NCBI RefSeq assembly: GCF_009827655.1
Contig: NZ_WTYV01000008.1
Span: 1-64,000, forward strand
Reading direction: 5' to 3'
DNA length: 64,000 nucleotides
Source of the DNA: Alteraurantiacibacter buctensis
GTDB lineage: Bacteria; Pseudomonadota; Alphaproteobacteria; Sphingomonadales; Sphingomonadaceae
The notes beneath the pieces were generated by a model. That model saw only the letters and a program-made list of their open reading frames with translations, ran no database searches and was not told the DNA's origin. This document shows, piece after piece, positions 62,000 through 64,000 of the stretch. A program made the position numbers and the translations under genes. How positions within the stretch are numbered: the stretch's first letter is position 1; the number at the start of each line of letters is the position of its first letter.

Positions 62000-62982
62000 G
62001 ACAGGTGCTCCGCTGCAAAGGCTGCCGCTGCGCCATAGAGGCCGGGCTGGGGATGGGTGATGAGCTTGACGGGCAATTGCGCCATCAGGTTGTGGAACCG
62101 GCCCTTGGCGCAGAACCGCTCGGCAAAGCCTGACCGGGGCAGGTGCTCGCGCAGGCGATAGCCAAGGCCGCCGGCAATCACCACGCCCACCGCGCCCTGG
62201 GCCAGCGCGGTATCGCCCGCCACCGCACCCAGCGACAGGCAGAACCGGTCCATCGCGGCGGCGGCGAGGCTGTCCGTCCCGTCCTGCGCGGCGGTCCAGA
62301 TGGTAATATCGTCCAGCTCGTGAACGGCCTTGCCCTCCAGCGCGGCAAGGGTGTGGTAGATGTCGGAAATGGCCGGGCCGGCGACCACGCGTTCCACGGA
62401 CACGCGATTGTGGCTTTTGCGCAGGCGGGCCAGGATCGCGTCCTCCACCTGGTCCAGCGGGGCGAAATCCACGTGGCCGCCCTCGGTCGCCTGCACGTGG
62501 GTAAAGCCGTGCCCGTTGCGCCACAGCCAGGCCACGCCGAGGCCGGTGCCCGGGCCGAGCACGCTGATCGTGCCCTCGCGCGGCAGCGGCACGTCCGGCC
62601 CGGCCAGGTGCAGGAACTGGTCATCCGGCGCGCGGGCCACGGCATGGGCCACGGCGGCAAAATCGTTGACCAGGGTGAAGCGCTCCACCCCCAGCTTCTC
62701 GTTGATCAGCGCCGGGCGGATGATCCACGGGTTGTTGGTGAAGCGGATCACGTCGCCCGTCACCGGCCCGGCAATGGCGATGGCCACCTGGCGGGGCAGC
62801 ACCCCGCCCTCGATCTCGCAGAAATGCTCCCACGCGGTCTGGAAGCTGGCGTGCTCGTCGGTGTGCAGGGTCACCGGATCGCCCAGCGCGATGCTGCCGT
62901 CAGCCATCACTTCGGCCAGCGCGAAGCGGGCGTGGGTGCCGCCGATATCGACGGTGACGAGCCGGGCGGCGGGCGCGCTCAC
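61996..62982 (-). CDS. glk: Glucokinase
   Basis: Phosphorylates glucose with ATP and feeds the Entner-Doudoroff pathway; 328 residues of the proteobacterial Glk family. Motifs: VTVDIGGTHARFALAE (phosphate-binding), AIAIAGPVTGD, FTLVNDFAAVAHAV with the catalytic Asp, VLGPGTGLGVAWL, EGGHVDFAP and VVIAGGLGYRL. The GTG start at 62982 overlaps the edd stop as GTGA. It lies between edd and eda, the usual order in sphingomonads. Confidence 0.94.
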   Translation of the reverse strand: MSAPAARLVTVDIGGTHARFALAEVMADGSIALGDPVTLHTDEHASFQTAWEHFCEIEGGVLPRQVAIAIAGPVTGDVIRFTNNPWIIRPALINEKLGVERFTLVNDFAAVAHAVARAPDDQFLHLAGPDVPLPREGTISVLGPGTGLGVAWLWRNGHGFTHVQATEGGHVDFAPLDQVEDAILARLRKSHNRVSVERVVAGPAISDIYHTLAALEGKAVHELDDITIWTAAQDGTDSLAAAAMDRFCLSLGAVAGDTALAQGAVGVVIAGGLGYRLREHLPRSGFAERFCAKGRFHNLMAQLPVKLITHPQPGLYGAAAAFAAEHLS

Positions 62983-64000
62983 AGGCCGGCCTCGGCCAGC
63001 ATGGCGCTGCCGCCCTTTTCGGCATCGTCGGCAAAGTGGCGGAACATGGCGAACAGCTCGCGCCCGGTGCCGCGCGCGGCGGGCGGGGCCATGGCCGGAT
63101 TGCGGCCGGTGATATCGGCGCTGGTGGAAAGGGTGCCATCGTGTCCGCACAGGCGCACCACATCGCCATCCTGCAGGAAGGCAAGCGGCCCGCCGCCCAG
63201 CGCTTCCGGGCTGACGTGGATGGCGGCGGGCACCTTGCCCGATGCGCCGGACATGCGCCCGTCGGTCACCAGCGCCACCTTGTAGCCGCGATCCTGCAAC
63301 ACGCCCAGGATCGGGGTGAGGGCATGGAGTTCGGGCATCCCGTTGGCGCGCGGTCCCTGGAAGCGGACCACCACCACCACGTCGCGGTCCAGCTCGCCGG
63401 CGGTGAAGGCGTCCTTCACCTCCTGCTGGTCGGCGAACACGCGGCACGGGGCCTCGATCGTCCAGCGCTCCGGCGCCACTGCACTGGTCTTGAAGCAGGC
63501 GCGGCCCAGGTTGCCGGTGACCAGGCGCATCCCGCCATCGGCCATGAAGGGGTTGTCCACGGTGCGCAGCATTTCGGGGTCGCCGTTGGCCCCAACCTCG
63601 CGCCAGGCGACCTTGTCGCCATCCAGCCACGGCTCTCGCGCATAGTCATTGAGGCCCTGCTGGCCGCCCACGGTCAGCACGTCGGCATGGGCCAGGCCCG
63701 CCTTCAGCAGTTCGCCGATCACGAAGCCGATGCCACCGGCGGCGTGGAAATGGTTCACGTCGCCCGAGCCGTTGGGATAGACCCGCGCCAGCAGCGGCAC
63801 GTTGGCGGAAAGCTCGTCCAGGTCGGTCCAGTCGAACACCACGCCGGCAGCGCGCGCCATGGCGGGGATGTGGATCGCGTGGTTGGTCGATCCGCCGGTG
63901 GCCAGCAGGCCCACGGCGGCGTTGATGATGGCCTTCTCGTCCACGCACTTCCACAGCGGGCGATAGTCGTTCCCCTCGCGGGTGATCGCCGCCAGCCGGT
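62979..64000 (-). CDS. edd: 6-phosphogluconate dehydratase Edd, N-terminus outside window
   Basis: The first Entner-Doudoroff enzyme: dehydrates 6-phosphogluconate to KDPG using a [4Fe-4S] cluster. The frame is open to the right edge, so only the C-terminal ~340 of ~610 residues are visible. Seen: INAAVGLLATGGSTNHAIHI, NGSGDVNHFHAAGGIGFV, VVVVRFQGPRANGMPELHAL and VTDGRMSGASGKVPAAIHVSPEA. These match the IlvD/Edd family, and the glk-eda neighbours favour Edd over dihydroxy-acid dehydratase. It is the first visible gene of the overlapping operon. Confidence 0.94.
   Translation of the reverse strand, partial: RLAAITREGNDYRPLWKCVDEKAIINAAVGLLATGGSTNHAIHIPAMARAAGVVFDWTDLDELSANVPLLARVYPNGSGDVNHFHAAGGIGFVIGELLKAGLAHADVLTVGGQQGLNDYAREPWLDGDKVAWREVGANGDPEMLRTVDNPFMADGGMRLVTGNLGRACFKTSAVAPERWTIEAPCRVFADQQEVKDAFTAGELDRDVVVVVRFQGPRANGMPELHALTPILGVLQDRGYKVALVTDGRMSGASGKVPAAIHVSPEALGGGPLAFLQDGDVVRLCGHDGTLSTSADITGRNPAMAPPAARGTGRELFAMFRHFADDAEKGGSAMLAEAGL

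Noticed and set aside
1-64000. CRISPR array
   Set aside because: No regularly spaced direct repeats were seen; the only clustered repeats are the short words at 3461-3710.

Overview
The window is a contiguous piece of a high-GC alphaproteobacterial chromosome. Gene content points to Sphingomonadales, possibly Novosphingobium-like: an Entner-Doudoroff operon, PhyR-type general stress response with EcfG-type promoters, class I PHA synthase and phasin, TonB receptor with TTGC/GCAA iron boxes, DUF1465, EI-Ntr and many aromatic-catabolism-type genes. The taxonomic call is inference from gene content, not from a marker gene.

Region 1-5800 is the right end of a P2-like prophage or prophage-derived island. 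It holds the C-terminal part of the terminase large subunit, a portal protein, a D12-class adenine methylase, a small zinc-ribbon gene behind a perfect alphaproteobacterial LexA box, a very AT-rich stretch with repeated GTTACAT/ATGTCACC words, an unrecognised 299-residue protein and a small basic protein. It stops at the 5' half of a tRNA-Cys gene whose 3' half is missing, which marks the probable integration boundary.

Region 5940-25900 is chromosomal and mixed: an FAD oxidoreductase; an rhtA-type exporter broken by one missing base; a cold-shock protein; a GH43 glycosidase whose C-terminal sandwich domain is a separate overlapping gene; an MFS transporter with an atypical winged-helix regulator; alaC; phaC and phasin with paired TGCA-rich operator candidates on the phasin promoter; clpS; lptF-lptG; a secreted metallo-beta-lactamase-fold protein; a fatty acid desaturase; a YghO-like acyltransferase; and two stress-response regulators (a single-domain receiver and PhyR), each behind a GGAAC-N16-CGTT promoter.

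Region 25900-38520 looks like a catabolic cluster for an aromatic or aryl-ketone compound. On the minus strand it has a VOC protein, MFS permease, AraC regulator, three tandem cupins of the 2,4'-dihydroxyacetophenone dioxygenase family, a Rieske oxygenase, an SDR, two zinc alcohol dehydrogenases, a metallo-hydrolase and a MATE exporter. A class II aldolase and an orphan CoxS-type [2Fe-2S] protein diverge from it on the plus strand. A hairpin repeat with an identical loop but different stems occurs at both ends of the PhyR-to-AraC interval (25821 and 34082).

Region 38520-57650 has a TonB-dependent receptor with tandem Fur-like boxes, an ArsC-like reductase, a PmtA-like methyltransferase, lipB, a CitE-like lyase, an MFS permease, a palindromic intergenic repeat, nadA, two tandem paralogous membrane proteins, DUF4230, a LACTB2-like hydrolase, DUF1465, two DUF465 proteins, ptsP, a RodZ-like protein, a CpoB/YbgF-like protein and tilS. 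Region 57646-64000 has an L,D-transpeptidase and then, on the minus strand, the tightly overlapping edd-glk-eda operon, which ends in a strongly divergent PEP-carboxylase-like gene.
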